This document shows positions 35,639-44,668 of a stretch of 64,000 bases of DNA, piece by piece. The notes below the pieces were generated by a model that was not told the origin of the DNA, did no database searches, and saw only the letters and a list, made by a program, of their open reading frames with translations. Source of the stretch: Bacteroidaceae bacterium (lineage in GTDB: Bacteria > Bacteroidota > Bacteroidia > Bacteroidales > Bacteroidaceae); NCBI GenBank assembly GCA_024682395.1, contig JAIKZH010000047.1:30788-94787 (forward strand). The letters run 5' to 3'. The position numbers were made by a program, and so were the translations under genes. Position 1 is the first letter of the stretch. Each line of letters starts with the position of its first letter.

Positions 35639-37008
35639 CGTTAAAACAAAGTTTTACTCTGAAAGGAAAAGGATTGCACACTGGCGGACTAATAACTGCT
35701 GTGTTTGCTCCTGCATCAGAGAATTTCGGATATAAAATCCAACGAATGGATCTTGAAGGACAACCAATTATCGATTGTCTGGCTGAGAACGTTGGTGAAA
35801 CACAAAGAGGAACTGTGTTGGTAAAAGACGATGTTAAAGTAAGTACTATTGAACACGCCATGGCTGCCTTATATGCTTCAGGTGTTGATAACTGTCTTAT
35901 TCAGCTTGATGGTCCAGAAATGCCAATTCTTGACGGAAGTGCTGCAATTTTCTATGATGAAATTCAAAAGGTCGGTCTTCAGGAACAAGCAGCAAACAAG
36001 AACTATTATATAGTAAAGAAAAAGATTGAAATCAAGGGCGAGAACGGTGAGCATATCATCATCACTCCAGATGATGAGTTCTGTGTTAACACAATGATTG
36101 CCTTTGACAGCAAAGTGTTATCAAGTCAGTTCGCAAATCTCGACCATATGTCTGATTTCGGCACAGAAGTGGCTTCTGCACGTACTTTCGTTTTTGTACG
36201 TGAGGTTCAACCACTGCTTGAACTTGGTCTTATAAAAGGCGGAGACTTGGACAATGCAATCGTAATATATGAAAATGAGATATCTCAGGATAAATTAGAC
36301 TCTCTCGCTGATCAACTTGGTGTTGAACATCGTGATGCAACTCAATTGGGATACCTCAACTCACGACCGTTGACATGGTCAAACGAGACTGCAAGGCATA
36401 AACTGCTTGATATCATCGGCGACCTAGCTCTTATCGGACGACCAATAAGAGGACGCGTTATCGCTACAAAACCAGGACATACCATCAATAATAAATTTGC
36501 AAGAGAAATCCGTCGCGATATTCGTAAACACGATATACAGGCTCCTTTATATGATCCTAATCAGGCTCCTATAATGGATGCCAACAGAGTAAACAAATTG
36601 TTGCCTCACAGATACCCAATGCTACTTGTGGATAAGGTAATCGATATAGGCGACGATTATATCGTTGGTATAAAGAATGTTACTGTGAACGAACCATTCT
36701 TTACAGGACATTTCCCTTCTGAACCAGTTATGCCGGGTGTATTACTCGTTGAGGCAATGGCACAGGCAGGCGGAATTCTGGTGATGAACACTCTTGAAGA
36801 ACCTGAAAAGTGGTCAACATATTTCTTGAAGGTCGATAATGTCAAGTTCCGTAGAAAAGTAGTGCCAGGCGACACTCTTGTTTCTAAGGTTCAATTACTC
36901 GGACCTGTACGCAGAGGTATATCATCCATGGCAGGATTCATCTTCGTTGGTGATACATTGGTAGCTCAAGCTGAGTTTACAGCACAAATCGTAAAGAATA
37001 GAGAGTAA
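35623..37008 (+). CDS. Bifunctional LpxC deacetylase / FabZ dehydratase fusion
   Basis: Residues 1 to about 300 form LpxC, the zinc deacetylase that commits to lipid A ([19 protein letters not shown] with one zinc His; [18 protein letters not shown] with the other His and Asp). Residues about 315-461 form FabZ, the 3-hydroxyacyl-ACP dehydratase of fatty-acid synthesis ([38 protein letters not shown] with catalytic His and Glu). The single 461-residue chain without a stop is the known Bacteroidetes arrangement. Joining the two may balance use of the shared 3-hydroxyacyl-ACP substrate. It lies between lpxD and lpxA. Confidence 0.96.
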   Translation: MQKQLTLKQSFTLKGKGLHTGGLITAVFAPASENFGYKIQRMDLEGQPIIDCLAENVGETQRGTVLVKDDVKVSTIEHAMAALYASGVDNCLIQLDGPEMPILDGSAAIFYDEIQKVGLQEQAANKNYYIVKKKIEIKGENGEHIIITPDDEFCVNTMIAFDSKVLSSQFANLDHMSDFGTEVASARTFVFVREVQPLLELGLIKGGDLDNAIVIYENEISQDKLDSLADQLGVEHRDATQLGYLNSRPLTWSNETARHKLLDIIGDLALIGRPIRGRVIATKPGHTINNKFAREIRRDIRKHDIQAPLYDPNQAPIMDANRVNKLLPHRYPMLLVDKVIDIGDDYIVGIKNVTVNEPFFTGHFPSEPVMPGVLLVEAMAQAGGILVMNTLEEPEKWSTYFLKVDNVKFRRKVVPGDTLVSKVQLLGPVRRGISSMAGFIFVGDTLVAQAEFTAQIVKNRE

Positions 37009-37059
37009 CCGACCTTACTCTAAAATAACTCTCTGTTAAATATATAATTAATTACACAT

Positions 37060-37833
37060 ATGAGTAAAATTAGCCCATTAGCATTTATCGATCCAGAAGC
37101 AAAAATAGGCGAGAATTGTACAATCGGACCTTTCTGCTTTATTGATAAAGGTGTAGAAATAGGTGATAACAACGAATTAATGAATAGTGTAACCCTTCTC
37201 AGTGGTACAAAAATGGGAAGCGGTAATGTACTTTTCCCTGGAGCTGTAATAGGTGCTGTACCACAAGACCTTAAGTTTAAGGGCGAAGAATCAACTGTTC
37301 AAATTGGCGATAACAATAAGATTCGTGAAAACGTAACTATACATCGTGGAACTGCAAGTAAAGGAACAACTATTGTTGGAAGTAACAATTTGATAATGGA
37401 GAATGCTCATATTGCTCATGATTGTATATTCGGCAATGGAATAATAATGGGTAATTCCACTAAACTCGCAGGTGAAGTTGTTATCGATGATAATGCAATT
37501 ATCTCTGCTGCAGTTCTTGTGCACCAGTTTACTCGTATTGGTGGATACACTATGGTTCAGGGCGGTACACGTACAAGTATGGATATCCCTCCTTTTGTTA
37601 TTGCAGCACGTGAACCTGTTGCATATTCAGGTTTGAATATTGTGGGTTTGCGCCGTCGTAATTTCAGCGCAGAACTTATCAACGACATCCATAACGCATA
37701 CCGTATTATATATAATTCAAATTTGCGTATGTCTGATGCTCTTGAACAAATTAAGGAGACCATAACTCCAAGTAAGGAAATTAATTATATTGTTGACTTC
37801 ATAAGTAATACACAAAGAGGTATAATAAGATGA
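37060..37833 (+). CDS. lpxA: Acyl-ACP--UDP-N-acetylglucosamine O-acyltransferase LpxA
   Basis: LpxA carries out the first step of lipid A synthesis. The 257-residue left-handed beta-helix starts ISPLAFIDPEAKIGENCTIG. The catalytic His120 is in MENAHIAHDCIFG, equivalent to His125 of E. coli. The C-terminal helical region carries the RRRNFSAELINDIHNAYRII segment. The gene begins 51 bases after lpxC/fabZ, and its stop overlaps the next ATG (ATGA, 37830-37833), so the next gene is probably co-translated. Confidence 0.96.
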   Translation: MSKISPLAFIDPEAKIGENCTIGPFCFIDKGVEIGDNNELMNSVTLLSGTKMGSGNVLFPGAVIGAVPQDLKFKGEESTVQIGDNNKIRENVTIHRGTASKGTTIVGSNNLIMENAHIAHDCIFGNGIIMGNSTKLAGEVVIDDNAIISAAVLVHQFTRIGGYTMVQGGTRTSMDIPPFVIAAREPVAYSGLNIVGLRRRNFSAELINDIHNAYRIIYNSNLRMSDALEQIKETITPSKEINYIVDFISNTQRGIIR

Positions 37834-38381
37834 TTTATCGATTAACTATGATCTCTGATGAAGTGGAAGACTTTATGAGAGAAATCCAGATTAGTTCTGA
37901 TGCAACTTTTTATGACTTACATAAAACCATTCTTGCCACATGTGGTTATAAAGATGATCAGTTGACTTCTTTCACTATGTGTGAAAACGGATGGGAGAAA
38001 TATCAAGAAATATCTCTTGAAGAAATGGATACCGACAGTGATCAGGATTCATATGTGATGGCTGAAACTAAAATCGATGAGTTTATCGATGAAGAGAAAC
38101 AGCATATGCTCTATACTTTCGACCCGTTAGCTGATCGTTGCTTCTTTATTGAGGTTTCTGAAATAATCTTAGGTAAAGACCTGAAAGAACCAAAGGTAAG
38201 TCGTAAATTAGGTGATGCACCTACACAAACTATCGATTTCGATGAACTCTTTGCTAAAAATCCTATTTCATCAGATTCTTCAATGGATATTGATGAGGAT
38301 TTGTATGGTGAAGGTATCTCTGAAGAGGATGAAGACTTGGAAGGACTTGATATAAGCGATTCTAATCCATTTGGAGAATAA
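37830..38381 (+). CDS. pRiA4b ORF-3-like protein coupled to lpxA
   Basis: The first 120 residues fit the plasmid pRiA4b ORF-3-like fold (MIYRLTMISDEVEDFMREIQ, with the F-x-x-L-H-x-x-I pattern in ATFYDLHKTILATCG and a later YTFDPLADRCFFIEV). The last 60 are very acidic and probably disordered (EGISEEDEDLEGLDISDSNP). The biochemical role of this domain is not known. The ATGA overlap with lpxA places it in the lipid A operon. The miaA gene follows after 34 bases. Confidence 0.8.
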   Translation: MIYRLTMISDEVEDFMREIQISSDATFYDLHKTILATCGYKDDQLTSFTMCENGWEKYQEISLEEMDTDSDQDSYVMAETKIDEFIDEEKQHMLYTFDPLADRCFFIEVSEIILGKDLKEPKVSRKLGDAPTQTIDFDELFAKNPISSDSSMDIDEDLYGEGISEEDEDLEGLDISDSNPFGE

Positions 38382-38415
38382 TCTTGTTCTGATATAATCT
38401 AAAACAGCGCATCTT

Positions 38416-39357
38416 TTGGATAAAGAAACAGATAAAGATAAAACCTTGGTGGTGGTCATAGGACCAACTGCTGTAGGAAAAACAGAGCTTAGCATTCAAC
38501 TTGCTAAGCTTTTATGTTGTGATATTATATCTGCTGATTCCCGACAGATTTACAAGGAAATAAATATAGGTACGGCAAAACCAACGCCTCAAGAGTTGGC
38601 CGAAGTGAAACATCATTTTATTGACATGCTCGAACTCGACCAATATTATAGTGCTGCTCAATACGAAACGGATGTATTACAACTGCTTGACAAACAGTTT
38701 AAGACACATGATTATGCCATTATGGTGGGTGGTTCCATGATGTACACCGATGCTGTTTGTAAAGGAATCGACGATATCCCAACTGTTTCAGACGAAACTC
38801 GCGAGATGCTGCGATTGAAATATGAAAATGATGGTCTTGAAACTCTTTGTGAGGAATTGCGCTTGCTCGATCCTGAATACTATAAGATTGTTGATACCAA
38901 GAATTATAAAAGGGTAGTGCATGCCCTTGAAATATGTTATCAAACAGGAAAGACATATACATCATTCAGAACTAAAACAATAAAAGAACGTCCATTTCAT
39001 ATTGTGAAGATAGGATTGCGACGTCAACGCCCCAATTTATTCGACAGGATAAATAAACGAGTTGATATAATGATAAATGAGGGGTTCATGGATGAAGCAA
39101 AACGATTATTTCCAAAACGTAATCTTAATTCCCTTAACACCGTGGGCTATAAGGAGTTATTTAATGTGATAGATGGCCAATGGGAATTAAAGATGGCAGT
39201 TGAACGAATTAAGAAAAATACAAGAGTGTATGCCAAGAAACAAATGACATGGTATGCTCATGATGATGAAATCAATTGGATAGATGTTGATAATATGACC
39301 ACAGCCCAAATAATCGCTCAAATATCCGATTTACTTCATATAAAGAATAAGGAATAA
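38416..39357 (+). CDS. miaA: tRNA dimethylallyltransferase MiaA
   Basis: MiaA adds a dimethylallyl group to A37 of tRNAs reading UNN codons. The P-loop is [16 protein letters not shown]. The conserved [20 protein letters not shown] and the substrate loop [16 protein letters not shown] are present, and the 313-residue length is usual. The start must be TTG at 38416: an in-frame stop lies at 38395-38397 and no ATG or GTG intervenes. It is probably transcribed with the lpx genes and ends at the hairpin after 39362. Confidence 0.95.
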   Translation: MDKETDKDKTLVVVIGPTAVGKTELSIQLAKLLCCDIISADSRQIYKEINIGTAKPTPQELAEVKHHFIDMLELDQYYSAAQYETDVLQLLDKQFKTHDYAIMVGGSMMYTDAVCKGIDDIPTVSDETREMLRLKYENDGLETLCEELRLLDPEYYKIVDTKNYKRVVHALEICYQTGKTYTSFRTKTIKERPFHIVKIGLRRQRPNLFDRINKRVDIMINEGFMDEAKRLFPKRNLNSLNTVGYKELFNVIDGQWELKMAVERIKKNTRVYAKKQMTWYAHDDEINWIDVDNMTTAQIIAQISDLLHIKNKE

Positions 39358-39361
39358 TTGT

Positions 39362-39391
39362 TGCTAAGAATAATAAAAAGATTCTTTAGCA
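39362..39391 (+). terminator. Hairpin terminator after miaA
   Basis: TGCTAAGAAT pairs with ATTCTTTAGCA with one bulged base around an A-rich loop. The T tract is weak. It ends the lpx-miaA unit; the rest of the gap to 39573 contains the next promoter (TAAATTTG, 39509-39516). Confidence 0.5.
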
Positions 39392-39573
39392 TACGATTTA
39401 ATGACATAATTGTATGTTTATACAATACATTCTTACATATTTATAGATAAATTAAAAAATATAAAACTTTTTTCTTGAAAAAGTGGTGATAACTTCATTT
39501 TTTATCACTAAATTTGCAGAATAAATAAGTTTTGTGTATTAAGATAAAGACAAAGTATTTTAGAGAAGGAAAT

Positions 39574-41037
39574 ATGAAAAGAGGATTTGATAACGAGAAA
39601 TATCTAAAAATACAACCAGAGCATATAAAAGAACGCATAGCTCAGTTTGGTGATAAACTATATCTGGAGTTTGGAGGAAAACTCTTTGATGATTATCATG
39701 CAAGTAGAGTTCTGCCGGGTTTTCAGCCTGATATAAAATTGAAAATGCTCATGCAGTTACGTGATGACGCAGAGATTGTAATTGTAATTAGCGCGTTTGA
39801 TATAGAGAAGAATAAGGTACGCGGTGATTTGGATATTACTTACGATAATGATGTGTTACGTCTGCGTGATGAATTTATGAATCGTGGTCTGATGGTTAGT
39901 TCTGTCGTAATTACTCATTTTAACGGACAGGCAAGTGCTGTTGCATATAGATCACGTCTGGAACGTCTTGGCATAAAAGTTTATTATCATCATATCATAG
40001 AAGGATATCCAACTAATGTGGATCTAATTGATTCCGAAGAGGGATTTGGTAAGAATGATTATGTGGAAACTACTCGTCCGCTTGTCGTAATTACTGCCCC
40101 TGGACCTGGTAGTGGTAAAATGGCTGTTTGTCTCAGTCAGTTATATCAGGAAAACAAACGAGGAATCAAAGCGGGATATGCAAAATTTGAAACATTCCCT
40201 ATATGGAATCTTTCTTTGAAACACCCTGTTAATGTGGCATATGAAGCAGCAACAGCCGATCTCAATGATGTAAATATGATTGACCCATTCCATCTTGAGG
40301 CTTATGGTAAAACTGCAATCAATTATAATCGTGATATCGAAATATTCCCAGTACTCAATGCTATATTCGAAGGTATTTATGGTGTGAATCCATATAAATC
40401 ACCTACTGATATGGGAGTAAATATGGCTGGATATTGTATATCAGATGATGACGTATGTTGTGAAGCATCTAAAGCCGAAATCATACGACGCTATTATACA
40501 GCTCTTTGTAATCTTGCTGTTGGTAAATCCGATGAAAGTGAAGTAACAAAGATCGCATTATTGATGAAACAAGCAAAGATCTCAGTTGACGATCGTAAAC
40601 CTGTGGCTGCAGCTAAAGAGAAAGCAGCTAAGGAAGGCGTACCTGCAGCTGCAATTGAATTGCAAGACGGCACAATAATAACTGCTAAGACAAGTCCGTT
40701 GCTCGGTCCGAGTGCCGCACTTATACTTAATGCAATCAAACATCTTGCAGGAATAGACCACGATGTGAAACTGATTCCTCAACACATGATTGAGCCAATA
40801 CAAAAAACAAAGGTGTCATATCTTCACGGAGGTAATCCTCGATTACATACTGATGAAGTACTTGTTGCTCTTTCTATGTTGAGTCTTATGGATGAAAATT
40901 GTAATAAGGCCTTGTCATGCTTACCACAACTTCAAGGTTGTCAGGTTCATACAACTGTGATGTTGAGTGAGGTTGATAATAAAATATTCAAGAAGTTGGG
41001 AGTTGGGCTGACATGCGAGCCTGTTAAAAAGATATAA
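39574..41037 (+). CDS. DUF1846 family protein
   Basis: The 487-residue protein (from MKRGFDNEKYLKIQPEHIKE) belongs to the DUF1846 family, widespread in Firmicutes and Bacteroidetes and of unknown function. A glycine-rich nucleotide-binding-like segment is visible (VVITAPGPGSGKMAVCLSQL), which suggests binding of a nucleotide or phosphate. The alternative upstream start at 39532 is TTG and lies close to the predicted transcription start, so ATG 39574 is preferred. No membrane segment. It is followed by asnA after 73 bases on the same strand. Confidence 0.88.
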   Translation: MKRGFDNEKYLKIQPEHIKERIAQFGDKLYLEFGGKLFDDYHASRVLPGFQPDIKLKMLMQLRDDAEIVIVISAFDIEKNKVRGDLDITYDNDVLRLRDEFMNRGLMVSSVVITHFNGQASAVAYRSRLERLGIKVYYHHIIEGYPTNVDLIDSEEGFGKNDYVETTRPLVVITAPGPGSGKMAVCLSQLYQENKRGIKAGYAKFETFPIWNLSLKHPVNVAYEAATADLNDVNMIDPFHLEAYGKTAINYNRDIEIFPVLNAIFEGIYGVNPYKSPTDMGVNMAGYCISDDDVCCEASKAEIIRRYYTALCNLAVGKSDESEVTKIALLMKQAKISVDDRKPVAAAKEKAAKEGVPAAAIELQDGTIITAKTSPLLGPSAALILNAIKHLAGIDHDVKLIPQHMIEPIQKTKVSYLHGGNPRLHTDEVLVALSMLSLMDENCNKALSCLPQLQGCQVHTTVMLSEVDNKIFKKLGVGLTCEPVKKI

Positions 41038-41110
41038 GAAACAATTTATAGCAAACCGAATATAAACAGCCGACACAAATTACTGTTAAGGCATAAGAGA
41101 ACTAACGATT

Positions 41111-42148
41111 ATGAGCAAATTAATTAAACCTGAAGGATATCAACAATTGATTACTCCTTTGGAAATTGAGCAAGGAATTAAACTGATCAAAGACTTTTTC
41201 CAATCTAACCTTTCTACTGCGCTTAGATTAAGACGTGTTACAGCTCCACTTTTTGTTTTGAAAGGTTTAGGACTTAACGACGACCTTAATGGTGTGGAAC
41301 GTCCTGTCTCTTTTCCAATAAAAGATATGGGTGATCAGGTGGCTGAAGTAGTACATTCTTTGGCTAAATGGAAACGTATGATGTTAGGTGAGTACAACAT
41401 TAAGCCTGGATACGGACTTTATACAGATATGAATGCTGTACGCGGTGATGAAGAGCTTGATAATCTCCATTCTCTTTATGTGGATCAGTGGGACTGGGAA
41501 CGCACAATCTCTGCTGAGGATAGAAACTTGACTTTCTTGAAGAGTATAGTAATTGATATATATAATGCTATCAGACGTACAGAATATCTTGTGTCTGAAC
41601 ATTTCCCTCAAATTGAATCATTCTTGCCAGAGAAAATCCATTTTATTCACTCTGAGGAATTGTTAAAACTATATCCAAATCTTTCTCCAAAAGAACGTGA
41701 GGACGAAATCTGTCGCAAATATGGTGCTGTCTTCATTATGGGCATCGGAGGTAAGTTGTCTAACGGAGAACCTCATGACTTGAGAGCTCCTGACTATGAT
41801 GACTGGACTACTGAAAATGAGGATGGATTCAAAGGCTTGAATGGTGATATCATGATCTGGTATCCAACTCTCGGACGTTCAGTTGAGTTGAGCTCAATGG
41901 GTATCCGTGTAAATAAAGAATCACTTTTGAGACAGTTGGAACTCACAGGAAAACAAGAAAGAACAGAATTATTCTTCCATAAGAAACTTATTAATGGTGA
42001 ACTCCCATTAAGTGTCGGTGGAGGAATTGGACAAAGCCGTCTTTGTATGGTTCTTCTCCATAAAGCTCATATTGGAGAAATTCAGGCAAGTATTTGGCCT
42101 GAGTCTATGCGCAAAGAATGTGCTGATTTCGGAATGCCGCTTATATAA
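41111..42148 (+). CDS. asnA: Aspartate--ammonia ligase AsnA
   Basis: AsnA makes asparagine from aspartate, ammonia and ATP and is structurally related to class II aminoacyl-tRNA synthetases. The 345 residues include LRLRRVTAPLFVLKGLGLND, the active-site KWKRMMLGEYNIKPGYGLYT, and the C-terminal GGGIGQSRLCMVLLHKAHIG (class II motif 3-like). The full sequence follows the family throughout. A hairpin follows the stop. Confidence 0.97.
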   Translation: MSKLIKPEGYQQLITPLEIEQGIKLIKDFFQSNLSTALRLRRVTAPLFVLKGLGLNDDLNGVERPVSFPIKDMGDQVAEVVHSLAKWKRMMLGEYNIKPGYGLYTDMNAVRGDEELDNLHSLYVDQWDWERTISAEDRNLTFLKSIVIDIYNAIRRTEYLVSEHFPQIESFLPEKIHFIHSEELLKLYPNLSPKEREDEICRKYGAVFIMGIGGKLSNGEPHDLRAPDYDDWTTENEDGFKGLNGDIMIWYPTLGRSVELSSMGIRVNKESLLRQLELTGKQERTELFFHKKLINGELPLSVGGGIGQSRLCMVLLHKAHIGEIQASIWPESMRKECADFGMPLI

Positions 42149-42178
42149 TTGTGAATTTTAAACATATAATAAATTGAT

Positions 42179-42226
42179 GATAGAGACTATGCATAATAAG
42201 ACACTTATTTTTGTATAGTTTCTATC
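42179..42226 (+). terminator. Hairpin after asnA
   Basis: GATAGAGACTATGC pairs with GTATAGTTTCTATC (with G-T pairs), extended by inner AT pairs. The T tract is short, so termination is only probable. Confidence 0.5.
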
Positions 42227-42256
42227 TTCATACTAACCATCATTATAATCTTAAAT

Positions 42257-44494
42257 ATGAATAAATCAAATCTATTACACAAATTGCGTTGGTGCCTATT
42301 CTTCTTATTAGTTTTTTACCTAAATTCTCAAACAGTCAAAGCGCAGGATTGTTTATGGTATGATAAACCTGCATCACACTGGTTGGAAGCCTTGCCAATC
42401 GGTAATAGCAGAATGGGAGCAATGATTTATGGTGGAGCCGGTTCTGAAACAATTCAAATCAACGAAGAAACTTTCTGGAGCGGTAGTCCTCACAATAATA
42501 ATAGCAATACTTCAAAGCAATATCTGAATGAGGTTCGTCAACTTATATATGATGGTAAGGAAACTGAAGCAGAGGTCATTGTAAACAAAGAATTTATCAA
42601 AGGTCCTCATGGTATGCGATTCCTCACTTTGGGAAATCTTCATTATAATATTGCAGGTGTCGGAAATTCTAAATATTCTGATTATAAAAGAAAACTGGAT
42701 CTGAATACAGCGATTGCTTCTACTGTGTTTAAGGTTGGCAATAAGAAATATGAGCGCGAGGTGTTTGCTTCATTAGCTGAAAAAATTATTGTCGTACATT
42801 TCAATACAAATGAAAATTTCAAGGACACAGTTTATACTGTCCAAGGAGATAGTCAGGAAGGTATCGAAGGTAAACTCCATGCCGAGGTAAAGACTTTTGT
42901 ACGTCATGAAGATGGAGGAACAACCGTGTTGATTTCTGCTGCAACTAATTTTGTGAACTATCACGATATTAGCGGTAATCCTATAGCAAAGAACAATGCT
43001 TTCCTTGATGCTGCAAAGAAATATTCTTATAAAGAACTTAAAAAACGTCATATAAAGGCATATCAAAGCCAATATAATCGTGTTAAGCTGAATTTGGTGT
43101 CTGATACAAATTCACAATTGCCAACCGATAAAAGACTTGACGCATTCTATGAAAGTCATGATTTAGGTATGGTAACTCTTCTGTTCAACTATGGACGTTA
43201 TCTTTTGATTTCTTCTTCACAACCAGGTGGACAACCAGCCAACCTTCAAGGTGTATGGAATGATAAAGCATTTGCTCCATGGGACAGTAAATACACAATA
43301 AATATTAACGCTGAGATGAACTACTGGCCTGCAGAAGTATGTAATCTTGCTGAAAATGCAGAACCATTCTTTTCTATGATTAAGGATCTTAGTGAGACTG
43401 GTAGAATTACAGCTCAGCAAATGTACGGATGCCGTGGTTGGGTAGCTCACCATAATACCGATATCTGGCGTATTGCAGGACCAATCGACGGAGCTGCATG
43501 GGGTATGTATCCTTGTGGTGGAGCATGGCTCACAACTCACATTTGGGAACATTATCTGTTTGGTGGCGATAAAGAATTTTTGCGTCAATGGTATCCAGTA
43601 CTTAAAGGATCTACCGACTTCCTTCTTGATTATCTACAGGTTCATCCTAAATATAACTGGCTTGTAATGGTTCCGTCTGTAAGTCCAGAACACGGACCAA
43701 TGGGCAAACATTCAAATCTATGTGCTGGTTGCACAATGGATAACCAAATTGTTAAAGACGCATTAAGTAATACTCTACATGCCGCTGAGATTTTGGGCAT
43801 CGATACTGAATATCAAACTACATTACGTGATGCTATTAGCAAACTTCCTCCAATGCAAGTTGGTAAATATGGACAATTGCAAGAATGGCTCGAAGATGGT
43901 GATGATCCAAAGGATGAACACAGACATATATCACACTTATACGGACTTTATCCTTCAAATCAGATAACTCCTTCTACTCCAGAACTCTTCAATGCTGCAA
44001 GAGTAACACTTGAGCAACGAGGTGATCAGGCTACAGGATGGAGTCTTGGATGGAAAATCAATTTCTGGGCTCGTATGCTTGACGGTAATCATGCTTACAC
44101 TATATTACGTAACATGCTCAGACTTCTACCTAACGAAGATGGCAAATCTATGCGTGCTTACCCTAATGGACGTACATTCCCTAATATGTTCGATGCTCAT
44201 CCACCATTCCAGATTGATGGTAATTTCGGAGCATGCGCTGGTATAGCAGAAATGTTATTACAAAGCCATAATGGTGCTGTACATATTTTGCCTGCATTAC
44301 CTGAAAGATGGAAGGAAGGTTCGGTTTCAGGACTTCGTGCACGTGGCGGTTTCGTGGTTGATATCAAATGGAAAGATTCAAAGGTTGAGGCAACTGTTTT
44401 GTCAACACAAGGAAACCCTCTTACAGTCCGATATAACGGAAAGGATTATAATTACAAGACAACAAAGAATCAGAAGATTAAACTTAGTTTCTGA
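42257..44494 (+). CDS. GH95-family alpha-L-fucosidase/galactosidase, secreted
   Basis: GH95 enzymes remove terminal alpha-1,2-linked L-fucose or L-galactose. The signal peptide ends QTVKAQ. The N-terminal beta-sandwich begins [20 protein letters not shown]; the (alpha/alpha)6 catalytic part has [35 protein letters not shown] and [20 protein letters not shown], all typical. At 745 residues it is somewhat short; by eye the N-terminal domain around 175-225 lacks loop segments usual in Bacteroides homologues, while the catalytic domain is complete. The GH2 gene 174 bases downstream suggests joint action on fucosylated galactosides of host or plant glycans. Confidence 0.92.
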   Translation: MNKSNLLHKLRWCLFFLLVFYLNSQTVKAQDCLWYDKPASHWLEALPIGNSRMGAMIYGGAGSETIQINEETFWSGSPHNNNSNTSKQYLNEVRQLIYDGKETEAEVIVNKEFIKGPHGMRFLTLGNLHYNIAGVGNSKYSDYKRKLDLNTAIASTVFKVGNKKYEREVFASLAEKIIVVHFNTNENFKDTVYTVQGDSQEGIEGKLHAEVKTFVRHEDGGTTVLISAATNFVNYHDISGNPIAKNNAFLDAAKKYSYKELKKRHIKAYQSQYNRVKLNLVSDTNSQLPTDKRLDAFYESHDLGMVTLLFNYGRYLLISSSQPGGQPANLQGVWNDKAFAPWDSKYTININAEMNYWPAEVCNLAENAEPFFSMIKDLSETGRITAQQMYGCRGWVAHHNTDIWRIAGPIDGAAWGMYPCGGAWLTTHIWEHYLFGGDKEFLRQWYPVLKGSTDFLLDYLQVHPKYNWLVMVPSVSPEHGPMGKHSNLCAGCTMDNQIVKDALSNTLHAAEILGIDTEYQTTLRDAISKLPPMQVGKYGQLQEWLEDGDDPKDEHRHISHLYGLYPSNQITPSTPELFNAARVTLEQRGDQATGWSLGWKINFWARMLDGNHAYTILRNMLRLLPNEDGKSMRAYPNGRTFPNMFDAHPPFQIDGNFGACAGIAEMLLQSHNGAVHILPALPERWKEGSVSGLRARGGFVVDIKWKDSKVEATVLSTQGNPLTVRYNGKDYNYKTTKNQKIKLSF

Positions 44495-44521
44495 TTCCTG
44501 TGCGGTATTGTTATCTCATAA

Positions 44522-44556
44522 ATGGATGTATCATTCTTGAGTATTGATACATCCAT
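44522..44556. terminator. Hairpin between GH95 and GH2 genes
   Basis: ATGGATGTATCA and TGATACATCCAT form a perfect 12-bp stem with an 11-base loop. There is no T tract, so it may stabilise the GH95 mRNA or attenuate transcription rather than terminate it. Confidence 0.5.
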
Positions 44557-44668
44557 ATTCTAACAATAAAGGTATGTTATAACATCATATCAACTTACGG
44601 AATATAATTGGCCTTATTTTGATTAATATAGGTTTATACATTTTTTTATTAATTAATACATACTGAAA

